Under the pieces are notes generated by a model that was given only the letters and a program-made list of their open reading frames with translations, searched no databases and was not told where the DNA came from. A stretch of DNA of 64,000 nucleotides, taken from NCBI GenBank assembly GCA_028703495.1, contig JAQVMT010000003.1, positions 62,001-126,000 of the forward strand. The letters run 5' to 3'. Position numbers and translations under genes: made by a program. Shown here piece after piece: positions 40,237 through 50,762 of this stretch (position 1 is its first letter; every line of letters begins with the position of its first letter). This DNA comes from Clostridia bacterium (GTDB taxonomy: Bacteria > Bacillota > Clostridia > Christensenellales > CAG-314).

Positions 40237-40749
40237 ATGAAAAAGATAATAATATTCGCATTAGTGCTTGGCGCGGCGATTTACGCGGCAGTGTTTTGCG
40301 GTTGCGTGAACAAAAACGCCGATATCGATGTTTTGATTGTTGAACAAAACGTGCGCGAGTTAGACTCCGAGGTCGATTTGAATGGACTTTTACTCAATCG
40401 AGAGGGTATCGTTTGCCAAACGCTTGACGAATCGGACGAGGTACGCGCAATCGTGCAAACCTCGGGTTGCGGACTTTACGAGAGGTATGCAAGGTCGGGC
40501 TTTTCGACCTATGCCGAATTTGTCGGTTCAGACGTCGCAATCGAACTCGAGAGCATTCTATTGGAGGAACAGAACCGAGTAAAAGCCGAAATATCTGCGG
40601 TTTGCGAGGCGGTTTTCAAGTACTCGTACACCTCTGTGTTCAGCGGCTTTGTCCGATTGTTTGATACTCAACGTGGATGCCGTCAATATGAGCTTGGGAA
40701 GCCCTGCCGGCTTTACCGAGGAATGGGGCGGCGAATCCAACTACGTTAA
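40237..40749 (+). pseudogene. Propeptide part of a broken second subtilase
   Basis: ATG 40237 follows GAGGAGATT. A signal peptide with the lipobox FCGC and a propeptide-like segment (KYSYTSVFSGFV) mirror the first subtilase (YKYDYSVLFSGFAV). After about residue 130 the frame becomes non-homologous, because it reads the catalytic-domain DNA out of frame. The DNA that should encode the catalytic Asp and His is absent. Confidence 0.75.
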
Positions 40750-42820
40750 TGCGATGTACGCGGCTTTGGAGGATTCGGGGATTGCGCTTTGCATATCCTC
40801 GGACAACAGCAATTCAACGGCTAACGTAAATCAAAGCGGCTATGTTTCGGCGTCAAATCCCGATTCGGGAGTCATAGGCTCGCCCTCGTCCTACGATGCG
40901 GCACTTTCGGTTGCAAGCGTCAACAGCTACTCCGCGGGCAACTTCACGGTCAACGGCGTAAGCTTCATATATAACGACAGTGTCAATTCGAACGGAGTGA
41001 CGCGGGATTTTGCGGCTGCTCTTTTGGACGGAGCGGATTCCTTCCGCGGACAGTACGTTTATGTCGGATCGAGTGTGGGCTATTCAAACTCGCTTGTTTC
41101 GGGGAGAATTGTATTGATAGAAAGAGGAGGCTCCTCATTCGAAAGTAAGCGCGACAATGCTCAAAAGAAGGGCGCGATCGGTATAATTATATTCAATAAC
41201 GTTGTCGGTGATTTGAATATGTCTATTCCCACCGAGGGTATCCCCGCTTGCTCGATAAGTCGCGAGGACGGCTTGTACCTGAAGGATTACTCCGAAGGCT
41301 TGCCGCGTGCGTTAACCATAAGCAAGGACGATTATTATTATGAAATATCCACGTTCTCGTCAATGGGTTGTTTGAGTGATTTGACTTTAAAGCCCGACTT
41401 ATCCGCACCGGGCGGTTCAATTATCTCCTCGGTGCCCACCGTGTTGAACGATATATATGCCGAAATGAGCGGTACAAGTATGGCTTCGCCCAACCTTGCG
41501 GGCATTTGTGCCTGTGTAAAGCAGTATGTGAAGGAGCGCTTCCCCGAGCTGACTCCCACCGAGCAGCGGGATTTGACCTATAAGCTGTTGATGAGTACGG
41601 CAGAGGTCGTTAGAGACAGCGCGGGAAATGTTGCAACGCCTCGAAAGCAGGGTGCGGGAGTTGCCGACATTCAAGCGGCGACTCAAACCGAGGTTTATCT
41701 TTCGGTGTCGGGAACCAATCGTGTGAAAATCGAGCTAGGCGACGACAAGAACAGAGAGGGAATTTATACGCTTCGTTTCGAGGTGGTTAACCTCGGCGAA
41801 TCGGCGCAGGTCTTCGATATAAGCGTGTTGACTCAAACCGAAAGGGTTGTTGACGGGCTGATTATGCAGTTGGCTCACGTCCTCGACGCAAAAACGGAAA
41901 TTAAGTCCGACGCGGAGTTAAACGGCAAAACCTTGACCGTCGAGGGCGGACAAACGGTAAGCGTTACCATAAGAATAACCCTAACTGCGGCGGATGTTGA
42001 GTATATGGAAGACAGCTTCGTCAACGGCGGTTTTGTCGAAGGCCTCGTCTTTTTGACAGCAAAGGGCGGCAATCCCGATTTGTCCCTGCCCTTTATGGGC
42101 TTTTACGGCGCGGCAAGCCTTGTTTCGATTCAATCTGATTCACTTCGCCACGTGGGAAAGTCTACCTTCGAGAATGCTTCAAGCTTAAACGAAGCACCGC
42201 TTGAAGGGTTGGAGTATATGGAGAGCTTCGCCTTCAAAAACACAGCGTTCGAGGTTGTAACCATTGGTGACAGTCTGCGAGTGGTCGGAGGCGATGTTTT
42301 CTGCGGCTGCAAAAAGCTGAAAGAAATCGACATCACGTCAAACGCAAATTTGTTCGATATCAATTTCCTTACCGATGTGGACTTTATCGTGACGCTTGCA
42401 AACGGATGTAGGAGCTATGAATACTCCGAGGGCATACTCTACGGCAAAACAGACGAGGGTGGTCTTGTGATTTTGAAGTCGGTGAGCTATGAAAACAGAG
42501 CACTTTTCGTCAAGGAGGGCGTTGTCAAAATTGCGGCAAATGCGTTTAGGAATAACGAGTATATCGACACAGTCGTTTTTCCCGAATCCCTTGAAGCGAT
42601 AGGCGCAAACGCGTTCTACGGCGTGAAGCTCCAACGTGTGGAGTTCAGAAGCCAAGATGCTCCCAAGCTGTATTCTACATACGACTCCGCGCGCACCATG
42701 CTTTATGCCAATTTTGTGGGCTACGCCTCCGAGCTTACCTACGAGCAAAAGCCCTTCATAATATGCAACGAAAATGCATCGTATAATACCTACGTATACC
42801 ATGCGTTCTTCAAGCGTTGA
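40649..42820 (+). pseudogene. Second subtilase lacking its Asp and His catalytic region
   Basis: About 723 codons. The frame enters S8 homology at NVDAVNMSLGSPAGF, which aligns with GVDALNMSVGSPCGF of the intact neighbour. It continues through a PA domain and MSGTSMASPN (catalytic Ser near 277), an Fn3-like part and a short BspA LRR tail. About 140-160 codons holding the catalytic Asp and His are deleted between the two frames, and the long middle region of the intact copy is also missing. It can have no peptidase activity. Its composition and codon use match the intact copy, so the loss appears recent. Confidence 0.78.
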
Positions 42821-42999
42821 GAGATTCAAAAGTCCTTCACTTTGCGCATACCGCAAAACACTATCGCGTTTTTTGGTCAAAAGCCTAAAAGCGCGATTTT
42901 TTAATGCGTCGCACTTGACACAATTGAGCGAATGATGTATGCTTTGATAAATCAAGGTGCTTAACGAAATCAAATCACAAAGCTGCGAACCGCAAGGCA

Positions 43000-43200
43000 G
43001 GCAAAAGCTGCAAACGGAAATCGTAAACGAAGATGACGTACAAAAGACACAGAAGTTTAATGGCAACGCACTACATATGTTAAACAAGGTTAAGGTTTAG
43101 GTAGGCAAAAGCTGCAAACGGACACCGCGAACGAAGATGACGTACAAAAGACACAGAAGTTTAATGGCAACGCACTACATATGTTAAACAAGGTTAACGA
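43000..43200. repeat. 105-bp tandem duplication
   Basis: The segment 43000-43095 recurs at 43105-43200 with few differences. It contains AAGCTGCAAACGGA, GATGACGTACAAAAGACAC and TATGTTAAACAAGGTTAA. Non-coding; it lies just upstream of the SDR gene. Confidence 0.75.
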
Positions 43201-43287
43201 TGGAATTTTTGCGGTTTATTAAGCGAGCGTTAGCGAAAATCCAATCGAGCGTGTAGTAGTATCAAAGCAGGAAAAGAAAGGAAAAGA

Positions 43288-44343
43288 ATGAAGTATGTAT
43301 TTATTACGGGAGCGCGCGGTGGCTTGGGCAGAGCGTGCGTAAAAGCGTTTACAGATGCCGGCTACACGGTATTTGCCGCAGATATTTCTCCGATTGACGG
43401 TGCTAACTCTCAACCTAATGTCACGAACTCGGGAGTTGGTGTAACGAACTCGGGAGTTGGTGTAACGAACTCGAAGCCAACAAATACAATCTCTCAACCT
43501 AATGTCACGAACTCGGGAGTTGGTGTAACGAACTCGAAGCCAACAAATACAATCTCTCAACCTAATGTCACGAACTTGGCAGTAGGTGTCACGAACTCGG
43601 GAGTCGGCGCCACGAACGAGGTTGGAGTAGCCTGTGCGGATGTCGGTAAAACGAAAGGGTGCGGACGACTGGTCGAGCTGATATGCGACATTACCTCGGA
43701 GGAGTCAGTGGGCGCAGCGGTCGCGCTTGTAGGGGCAACAACCGATCGACTTGACGCGGTGGTAAGCTTGGCAGGGACTGCGGCTATCGGTTCGCTTGTC
43801 GAAAGTGATGCGCAGGTGATGAAGACGGCTATGGACGTTAATCTTTTGGGAATGTATCGGACCTGCCGCGCCTTCTTCCCTCTTGTGAGGAGGGCGAAGG
43901 GTAGGTATATAAACATAAGTAGCGAGTACGGAGTATTGACAGCAGTGCCTTTTCACGGCTTTTATACTGCTTCTAAGCGTGCGGTCGAGGCATATTCGGA
44001 TTCGCTTCGGCGCGAAATGCTGTTTCACGACATCAAGGTCATAATAATCAGACCGGGCGCGTTCAAAACGCCTATGCAAAACGGAATCGGAAACCAATTC
44101 GACAGGCTTATTGGCACGACTGAGTTCTATAAATTGCCACTTTCTAAGATGAAAAGCTTGATGAGCGGCGAGCTAAAACGCGCCGCCGAGCCTCCCGTGC
44201 TTGCAAGGGCGATATTGCGCGCGGCGGAAGCCAAGCGGCCGAAAAGAGTATACCGCGTAAACAACAGCTTTAAAATGAAGCTTCTTACCGTGCTTCCAGA
44301 CGGCATTCAAGATAGAATCTTCAAGCGATTTATGCAAAAATAG
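43288..44343 (+). CDS. SDR-family oxidoreductase with a tandem-repeat insertion
   Basis: 351 residues, RBS GGAAAAG. The NAD(P)-binding TGARGGLG (7-14), the acidic D after strand 2, SLAGTA for the NAG motif, catalytic Ser in ISSEYG and Y226-x3-K230 define a classical short-chain dehydrogenase. Between strand 2 and strand 3 (about residues 42-113) sits a low-complexity insert of GVGVTNS and QPNVTNS heptads that classical enzymes lack; without it the length is about 280. The insert is a 21-bp DNA repeat kept in frame. It would form a surface loop near the cofactor. The substrate is unknown; the C-terminal part resembles SDRs acting on sterols or lipids. Confidence 0.82.
   Translation: MKYVFITGARGGLGRACVKAFTDAGYTVFAADISPIDGANSQPNVTNSGVGVTNSGVGVTNSKPTNTISQPNVTNSGVGVTNSKPTNTISQPNVTNLAVGVTNSGVGATNEVGVACADVGKTKGCGRLVELICDITSEESVGAAVALVGATTDRLDAVVSLAGTAAIGSLVESDAQVMKTAMDVNLLGMYRTCRAFFPLVRRAKGRYINISSEYGVLTAVPFHGFYTASKRAVEAYSDSLRREMLFHDIKVIIIRPGAFKTPMQNGIGNQFDRLIGTTEFYKLPLSKMKSLMSGELKRAAEPPVLARAILRAAEAKRPKRVYRVNNSFKMKLLTVLPDGIQDRIFKRFMQK
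43423..43617. repeat. 21-bp repeat array inside the SDR gene
   Basis: ACGAAC occurs at 43423, 43444, 43465, 43507, 43528, 43570, 43591 and 43612; every interval is 21 or 42 bases. The TCACGAACT core matches the intergenic array before recA (51335-51497). Confidence 0.85.
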
Positions 44344-44460
44344 AGCAAAAACCGCAATACTAATTGCCATAGAGCAATAGAAAGTAGCGCGGTTAGCTTA
44401 ACTTGAAGTTTTAAATAAGGACTTATTGCAAAGAGCAAGGGGAAAGGGGGTTCAAAGGCA

Positions 44461-45099
44461 TTAGCTAGCCTTTTTGGAAGCAAGCTTTCTGTTTCCCGCC
44501 CAAAGCGCAAGAGAAAGCAGCGCGGTTATGGCGAATATGACAACAAACCAAACGACCGACATAAATGCCGACTGCTCATATATGTATAAAAACGGGTAGG
44601 GTCCGTGCATCGTGCGCGTGATATTTAGGATAATTACGATGACGGCGTACATTCCCGACGGTATGAGCGCGACAAAGATTTGACTGCGGCGGCAGCGCGG
44701 TTGCGGTTCAAGCAAAACGAACGAAAGTACGGAAATAATCGGACAAAGCGTGTGCATAAACAGCATGCTGTCGCCAAACAACAGAAAAAGAGCTTGGTCG
44801 AAGCCGAACATCGGGATAAGCACGAATATTACGACAATAAAAGTAACCGCCAGCATACATGTCGCCATATATCTAAGCATAAACACCCACTGCGGAAGGG
44901 GCTTTCCCTTTAGCGTTTGTGCGGCAAAAACCGTGAAGATTGCGCAGGAAAACAGCGCGAGAAGGTTGGAATCCTGTGTATAGTAGGTTAAGGCTTCCCA
45001 ACCGCTCGCTCTAAAGCTCATTATGAATGCGATAATCTCGAATAACACGATAAGCACGTTAGCAGCAATAGCGTAAATTGTCTTTCTTTTGTTAATCAT
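44461..45099 (-). CDS. Six-helix integral membrane protein (Pr6Pr/FAR-17a-like)
   Basis: 212 residues with AAGGAGAAGG upstream. Six hydrophobic helices are visible, with YYTQDSNLLALFS after the first, LRYMATCMLAVTFIVV, and MHTLCPIISVLSFVL. The combination of a conserved QDSN near helix 2 and H in helix 4 recalls the Pr6Pr/androgen-induced-1-like family. Function in bacteria is not established. It ends in a short lysine-rich tail. Confidence 0.65.
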   Translation of the reverse strand: MINKRKTIYAIAANVLIVLFEIIAFIMSFRASGWEALTYYTQDSNLLALFSCAIFTVFAAQTLKGKPLPQWVFMLRYMATCMLAVTFIVVIFVLIPMFGFDQALFLLFGDSMLFMHTLCPIISVLSFVLLEPQPRCRRSQIFVALIPSGMYAVIVIILNITRTMHGPYPFLYIYEQSAFMSVVWFVVIFAITALLSLALWAGNRKLASKKAS

Positions 45100-45779
45100 T
45101 GCACCTTCTCCTTTGCTTTTTTAAGCGAGGCTGATTCGATTCAGTTGTTATGTCGATTTGCGTCTATTTTGAAAATATTTCACAGGCTTTTGTGCTAAGC
45201 TATCTAAAAAAATCGCGCACAAATTACGCAAAGTATTCGGCACTTATACTAATTATCGTTTAATTAGCGGACAAAGAGATTTACCTTGACTCTACCATTT
45301 ATTCGGCAAATTAGCATTAGTCTTATTTTGTAGAACAAACTGATATAGAGCAGAATTATAGCACAAAACCTTATTCGATACAAGCATTATTAACAAAAAC
45401 CTGCAACAAATCATTTAACAATCTACACAACAATTCATTATTTAGTTTATTGCAAAGCAAGTTTCATTGTAACAGATGATATCTACCCAAAAAGTTGCAC
45501 AATATCGCGATCGTCGGGGCTGTGAAGGCAAATTCGATACAAGCCACTTAAAAAACCTTCAAGATTTATTCAACAGTGCTATTTTCGTAATGTCCACGAA
45601 AAGCACTCGTCGGGTTGTGGCTTTTAATTAATTTTGGATCTTGATAATCGGAAGCCGCTAAGTATTTGTGTTTGTATAGATAAACGTACAACGTGAAACG
45701 AAAAAGAAATATAGACGATATGTCTAACGATTGACAATCGGGTGCAAATATGTTATGCTTAAAAACGGAGGTTGGGGCA
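45100..45779. other. Gene-free region upstream of ftsK
   Basis: AT-rich, without a supported gene, RNA or strong repeat. It separates the - strand membrane-protein gene from the + strand ftsK and therefore probably holds both promoters. Confidence 0.4.
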
Positions 45780-48494
45780 GTGAAAAAGAAAGATAAAATT
45801 GAGAAAGTATCGACCGAGCAGAAACCGCAACCGACCGCAGAGGAAGCGGCAAAGACGTCGCTCAAAAGATTGCGCTTGACGGGGTTGATTATGTTTTTGC
45901 TGTCCGCGCTGTTTTTTGCTTGTTGCGCATTCGGCGGCGACAATTTCCTAAGCGTTTTTTTAGAGGGGTTGTTCGGCGTTTTCGGCTATGTTATTTGGCT
46001 CACGCTTATGGCGTTGGGCGTTTTCTTCGCACTTGGAAGGAGAATCAAGCTAAACGTTTGGTATCTGATTAACTACATATTGCTTGTTTACTTCCTTGCG
46101 TGCTTTATTCATACGGTTTTCAGCAGCTCGCAGTTGGGAGGCGGCTACATCGGAAGCTGCTACGACGTATCGCAAAGCACCTCCTTTGGGGGCGTGTTCT
46201 GCGCTTGGTTTGTGTACATTATATATCTGCTATGTGGCAGGCTGGGTGTTTACTTTGTTTTGGGCGCGTTGCTTGTTACCACCGTATTTTTTGCGTGTAT
46301 GCACCTGACAAGGTTCTTTACAACCACCTCTGTCGACGAGGGGGCAAAGCTCACGGGCAGCTCTTGCGCGAACGCCGAGAATGACATTGCCGCCGACGAA
46401 AAGCCGAAAGCCAAAATAAAGGTAGAAGCCGCAAAGCCCAAAAAAGCAAGCGAAATTATCCAAAAGCCTAAAAATCGGCTTCATATCGAGAATATCGAGG
46501 AGGGCGAGGAGGGAGGACTTTCCACGGGCTACTTCGGAAGAAGCAAGAAGGAGCGCGGCGATGAATTGGGAATTTACAACAGCAGAATTTCCAAAAACCG
46601 TGTTATTCCCGACAAGGTCGAGTACGGCAGATCTAAAATAGGAATTGTGCAGAACTACCGCGACCTATCTGCGCGTGAAAAGCAAGAGAAATACAATAAT
46701 CGTAATATCTTCACCGCATCCTCGGGCAGTTACACTACCGAGTATCAAAGCAGTGAGCTTAATCCGCCGACATACGAAAGCAATGTTTTTGCCGACGTTA
46801 ATGCTGCTCAAGGCCATGACGAAGGTGTTGACGAATTGCGCTTTGGCGATGAGGAAAAAGAATCGACCGAGCGTACCGCCAAAAGTGTTGCTTCGGAGGT
46901 TTCGAACGCCAAATCAAAGGAGTACGAGGCTGTCGGCTTTGCCGCAAAGCAGCGCGCGGACGGCAATGCTCAAATGGTGATTGACGATGTTGCCAGTCCT
47001 ATTTTCGTACCGCGAAGGACAAGGCGCGTTCCGTATAATCCTCCCCCTATGAATTTATTGAGCAAGCCAGTTGACGAAGGAGCGGAAAACGACCTTTCCG
47101 CGGTCGGGGAAAAGCTTCAGCGTGCGTTAAACGACTATGGCGTAGGCGCGAGGGTGGTGAACGCAATTGACGGACCGACGGTTGCTCTTTATGAAATCGA
47201 GTTGGACAGAGGCGTTTATTACAGCAAGGTCAATCAATTGAAGACGGACATCGCAAGATATGTGTGCGCCAGTCAGCCGATTGTGCTTGTCCCCAACATA
47301 CCGGGCAAAAACCTCATCGGTATAGAGGTTCCGTTGAGCAAATTCAAAAACGTTTACCTAAGAACGGTTTTGGAGAGCCGCAACTTCCGCGCGGAGGGCG
47401 GACTGCGGTTTGGCTTGGGAGTGGGCGTCGGCGGAACGGTTGTCGTCCCTAACCTTGTGAAGATGCCCCACCTACTTGTCGCGGGAACCACGGGAAAGGG
47501 CAAGAGCGTTTGCCTAAACTCGATAATAACCAGCTTTTTGTACAGATACGGTCCCGAGGAGTTGAGATTGATCTTGGTTGATGCCAAGAAGGTAGAGCTT
47601 AACTTTTACAACGGAATTCCGCATATGCTGATGCCCGAAATCGTGACCAGTGCTGAAAAGGCGGTTAAGACCTTGGCATGGTTGGTCGAGGAAATGCAAC
47701 GGCGTTACAACATTTTCGTGCGTGCCAATGTTGCCAGCATTGACGAATATAACAAGCTTGTTGACAAGGAAAAGTACTATCCGATGTACAGGATCGTGTT
47801 AATCGTCGATGAGCTGAACGACTTGATGAGCGCGTATAAGCAGGAGATCGAAAAGCAGATTGTACGGCTTTGCCAAATGGCAAGAGGTGCAGGCATACAT
47901 TTAATACTTACCACGCAAAGACCGAGCGTTGACGTAATCACGGGAGTAATCAAGGGCAATTTGCCCTCAAGAATTGCTTTGGGTGTTGCCTCCGATGCCG
48001 ACTCTCGTACAATTATCAATACGAGCGGCGCGGAGAAGCTTTGCAGAAGCGGTGATTTAATTCTGCTGGTTGACGGCGTAAAGACAAGATTGCAATGCGC
48101 GTACGTCGACAAGGAGGAGGTCAAGTCGGTTATCGGCTATATCATCGCGCATAACGTTGCAGATGTCGATGCAAGTATCGAGAAACAGATATCTACTACG
48201 GATATAAACGAGGAAAACGGTAAAAATACCAAGAAAGAGAGCGAGTCAGAGGAAAAAGTCGACGATCTGTTTTACGATGCCATAAAATACGCCGTCGATA
48301 AAGGCGAGGTCAGTGCGTCAAAGCTCCTCGGTGCCTTCAGTATAGGCTTTTCCCGCGCAACCAAGCTTATGCAGCTTTTGGAACGGGAGAAAATTACGGG
48401 TGGCAAAATCGCGCCCTCAAGAGGTAACAGTGTTGTCTTAACCAAGGACGAGTACAACGAAAGGTACGCCCAATACGCAGGCAGACTAGATTAG
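45780..48494 (+). CDS. ftsK: FtsK/SpoIIIE-type DNA translocase
   Basis: The start chosen is GTG 45780, which has GGAGG eight bases upstream; an in-frame ATG at 45750 has none. About 904 residues. Four or five membrane helices (about 35-190) are followed by a long charged linker (190-430) and the motor domain, with Walker A AGTTGKGKS (568-576), DAKKVELNFY and LIVDELNDLM. A C-terminal gamma winged helix (LLGAFSIGFSRATKLMQLLE) recognises chromosome polarity. It pumps DNA through the division or sporulation septum. The Walker A has Lys where most homologues have Ser (GSGKS). Confidence 0.92.
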   Translation: MKKKDKIEKVSTEQKPQPTAEEAAKTSLKRLRLTGLIMFLLSALFFACCAFGGDNFLSVFLEGLFGVFGYVIWLTLMALGVFFALGRRIKLNVWYLINYILLVYFLACFIHTVFSSSQLGGGYIGSCYDVSQSTSFGGVFCAWFVYIIYLLCGRLGVYFVLGALLVTTVFFACMHLTRFFTTTSVDEGAKLTGSSCANAENDIAADEKPKAKIKVEAAKPKKASEIIQKPKNRLHIENIEEGEEGGLSTGYFGRSKKERGDELGIYNSRISKNRVIPDKVEYGRSKIGIVQNYRDLSAREKQEKYNNRNIFTASSGSYTTEYQSSELNPPTYESNVFADVNAAQGHDEGVDELRFGDEEKESTERTAKSVASEVSNAKSKEYEAVGFAAKQRADGNAQMVIDDVASPIFVPRRTRRVPYNPPPMNLLSKPVDEGAENDLSAVGEKLQRALNDYGVGARVVNAIDGPTVALYEIELDRGVYYSKVNQLKTDIARYVCASQPIVLVPNIPGKNLIGIEVPLSKFKNVYLRTVLESRNFRAEGGLRFGLGVGVGGTVVVPNLVKMPHLLVAGTTGKGKSVCLNSIITSFLYRYGPEELRLILVDAKKVELNFYNGIPHMLMPEIVTSAEKAVKTLAWLVEEMQRRYNIFVRANVASIDEYNKLVDKEKYYPMYRIVLIVDELNDLMSAYKQEIEKQIVRLCQMARGAGIHLILTTQRPSVDVITGVIKGNLPSRIALGVASDADSRTIINTSGAEKLCRSGDLILLVDGVKTRLQCAYVDKEEVKSVIGYIIAHNVADVDASIEKQISTTDINEENGKNTKKESESEEKVDDLFYDAIKYAVDKGEVSASKLLGAFSIGFSRATKLMQLLEREKITGGKIAPSRGNSVVLTKDEYNERYAQYAGRLD

Positions 48495-48585
48495 CGGCGA
48501 AGCCGTCCATTATGCTGTGCCGAAAATAAATCGGCATTCAACCTGCCCCTTATAAGTAGTTATTGTCACGGAGATATTGTAATAT

Positions 48586-49887
48586 ATGAGAATAAAAGTA
48601 GGAGTCGTATCCTTAGGGTGCGACAAAAACAGGGTGGACAGCGAGGTAATGCTTGGAAATTTGGCGAACGAATACGAGATTGTCAATTTGCCGCAAGCTG
48701 CCGATGTCATTATTGTAAATACCTGTGCGTTTATCGAAAGAGCAAGGAAAGAGTCGGTCGACGTTATTTTCGAGATGAATGCCTACAAAAAAGAAGGCAG
48801 AAAGCTGATAATTACGGGCTGTTTGCCTTCACTATACAAACAAGGGCTTGCAGATGAGCTTGTCGAGGCGGATGCTGTTTTGGGCATAGGCGAATACGAC
48901 GACATTTGCTCTATTGTGCAAAGAGTTGTCGAAGGTGAACGAATTGTGCGTTTTGATTCTCAAAAATTGTGCGTCGGACAAAGGTTGATTACCACACCGC
49001 CCCACTATTGCTATTTGAAGATTGCCGACGGCTGTAACAACTGTTGCGCCTATTGTACGATACCTGCCATTCGCGGAAAATACAGGTCGATCGATATCGA
49101 CACATTGGTAGCCGAGGCGAGGGGGCTTGTTTCCGAGAACGGGACGGAGTTGATTCTTGTTGCCCAGGATGTAACCAAATACGGTGTTGACCTATACGGC
49201 AAAAAGCGGCTTGTCGAGCTAATCCATCGCTTGAGCGCGCTTGAGGGAGTGCAAATCAGGCTTCTTTATTGCTATCCGGAGTTGATCGACGATGCACTGA
49301 TTGCCGAAATGAAGAGCAACCCAAAGCTTTTGAAATACTTGGATATTCCCATGCAGCATGCCTCCGACAGAGTGCTTAAGGCAATGAACAGGCGGTCGAG
49401 CAATACCGAGCTAAAGGCGTTAATCGCACGGTTGCGGCACGAAATTCCCGAAATTGCATTGAGAAGCACGTTTATTGTGGGCTTTCCGGGCGAAACCGAG
49501 GAGGAGTTTAAGGAGCTTTTGGACTTTGTGGACTATGCGGAACTGACGAATGTCGGCTTTTTCGCATACAGCCGCGAGGAGAATACGCCCGCAGGCCGAA
49601 TGGAAGGTCAAATCGCCGATGACGTTAAGCAGGCTCGCTTGGAAAGAGCATATCTTACACAAAAAAACGTTGTGAGAAGATGCAACCACAACATGGTCGG
49701 CAAGATCGTCGAGGTCGTTGTCGAGGACAAAGATAAGGGCGTTTATTCGGGTAGGTGCTATGCGCAGGCTCCCGAAATCGATGGCAAAACCTATTTCACT
49801 TCGGCTAAGAAGCTTTCCGAGGGCGAACGCGTCAACGTGTTGATAGAAAGCTTTTTCGGCTATGATTTAAGGGGAAAAACCGTATAA
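48586..49887 (+). CDS. rimO: Ribosomal protein S12 methylthiotransferase RimO
   Basis: 433 residues from ATG 48586 with GGAG upstream. The N-terminal UPF0004 domain has Cys in SLGCDKNRVD, NTCAFI and TGCLPS. The radical-SAM cluster motif is CNNCCAYC (about 146-153). A C-terminal TRAM domain follows (about 370-430). SLGCDKNxVD is specific to RimO relative to MiaB. It adds a methylthio group to an aspartate of S12. It lies in the common Clostridial order ftsK-rimO-pgsA. Confidence 0.95.
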   Translation: MRIKVGVVSLGCDKNRVDSEVMLGNLANEYEIVNLPQAADVIIVNTCAFIERARKESVDVIFEMNAYKKEGRKLIITGCLPSLYKQGLADELVEADAVLGIGEYDDICSIVQRVVEGERIVRFDSQKLCVGQRLITTPPHYCYLKIADGCNNCCAYCTIPAIRGKYRSIDIDTLVAEARGLVSENGTELILVAQDVTKYGVDLYGKKRLVELIHRLSALEGVQIRLLYCYPELIDDALIAEMKSNPKLLKYLDIPMQHASDRVLKAMNRRSSNTELKALIARLRHEIPEIALRSTFIVGFPGETEEEFKELLDFVDYAELTNVGFFAYSREENTPAGRMEGQIADDVKQARLERAYLTQKNVVRRCNHNMVGKIVEVVVEDKDKGVYSGRCYAQAPEIDGKTYFTSAKKLSEGERVNVLIESFFGYDLRGKTV

Positions 49888-50100
49888 TTATGCTGCTTTG
49901 CCGAAGTTGTGGCGATTGAGCATAAAAAAAGACTGTCGAGAGATAAGTTAATACTAAGTTGCTTAAATCTGCTGTTCAATCAAACATCTCAACTACGCAA
50001 TATGCAATTGTTGAGTTAATACTAAGTTGCATAAGTTTATGTAAATTAGATGTGGTTAGATCTAAGCATTCGATTAAGAAGCTCGGATAGTGAGGTTAAA

Positions 50101-50682
50101 ATGAATTTACCTAATAAATTGAGTTTGATGCGGATAATTCTCGTGCCGATAATGGCGGTGGTTTATCTGCTTCCCGAGTGGGGGCTTTTTGCGCAGAGGC
50201 CTTGGATTTGCGCGGTGGCGGCAGTTGCGTTATTCATAATTGCCGCGTTCACGGACTTTTTGGACGGACATATTGCCAGAAAATACAATTTGGTGACCGA
50301 TCTAGGCAAGCTTTTGGATCCGATTGCGGACAAACTGTTGGTTATGTGCGCACTGCTGTTGGTTATCGAGCAGGGCATTTTACCGATTGGCATAGGCAGT
50401 CTGTGCGGCTTTGTGATTATCGGTAGGGAGTTTGTCATCAGCATTGTAAGACAGGTCGGGGCAAGTAAAAACGTAATAATCGCTGCTAACATGTATGGCA
50501 AGGTCAAAGCAGTTGCACAATACATCGCACTCCCGTTACTTATGCTTATGGTCATCGACTTCGGCGAAACGCTCAACCTTATTGTGAAAATTGCAGCATT
50601 CGTTACATTCGGCGCATCGGTGGTGCTGTCGATCATATCCTTGGTGGTATACCTTGTGCAAAACAGAAAGGTTTTCAAGTAA
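50101..50682 (+). CDS. pgsA: CDP-diacylglycerol--glycerol-3-phosphate 3-phosphatidyltransferase
   Basis: The start is ATG 50101 (MNLPNKLSLMRI) with GAGG upstream; about 193 residues. The CDP-alcohol phosphotransferase motif is complete: D-FLDG-HIAR-KYNLVTDLG-KLLDPIADK. About five membrane helices. It makes phosphatidylglycerol phosphate for membrane phospholipids. The region before it (49888-50100) has two copies of GTTAATACTAAGTTGC and no gene. Confidence 0.93.
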   Translation: MNLPNKLSLMRIILVPIMAVVYLLPEWGLFAQRPWICAVAAVALFIIAAFTDFLDGHIARKYNLVTDLGKLLDPIADKLLVMCALLLVIEQGILPIGIGSLCGFVIIGREFVISIVRQVGASKNVIIAANMYGKVKAVAQYIALPLLMLMVIDFGETLNLIVKIAAFVTFGASVVLSIISLVVYLVQNRKVFK

Positions 50683-50762
50683 CCAAGCTTTTGCGTCACA
50701 AAAGTCGTAGTAGCAGTAAATGGCACGAACTCTCTTGTTCATTGCATGAAGCAGGGGGGTTG

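Noticed and set aside
42338-43087. Long - strand open frame opposite the broken subtilase
   Set aside because: It is the mirror of LRR-coding DNA, with cysteine- and leucine-rich nonsense composition and no start signal.
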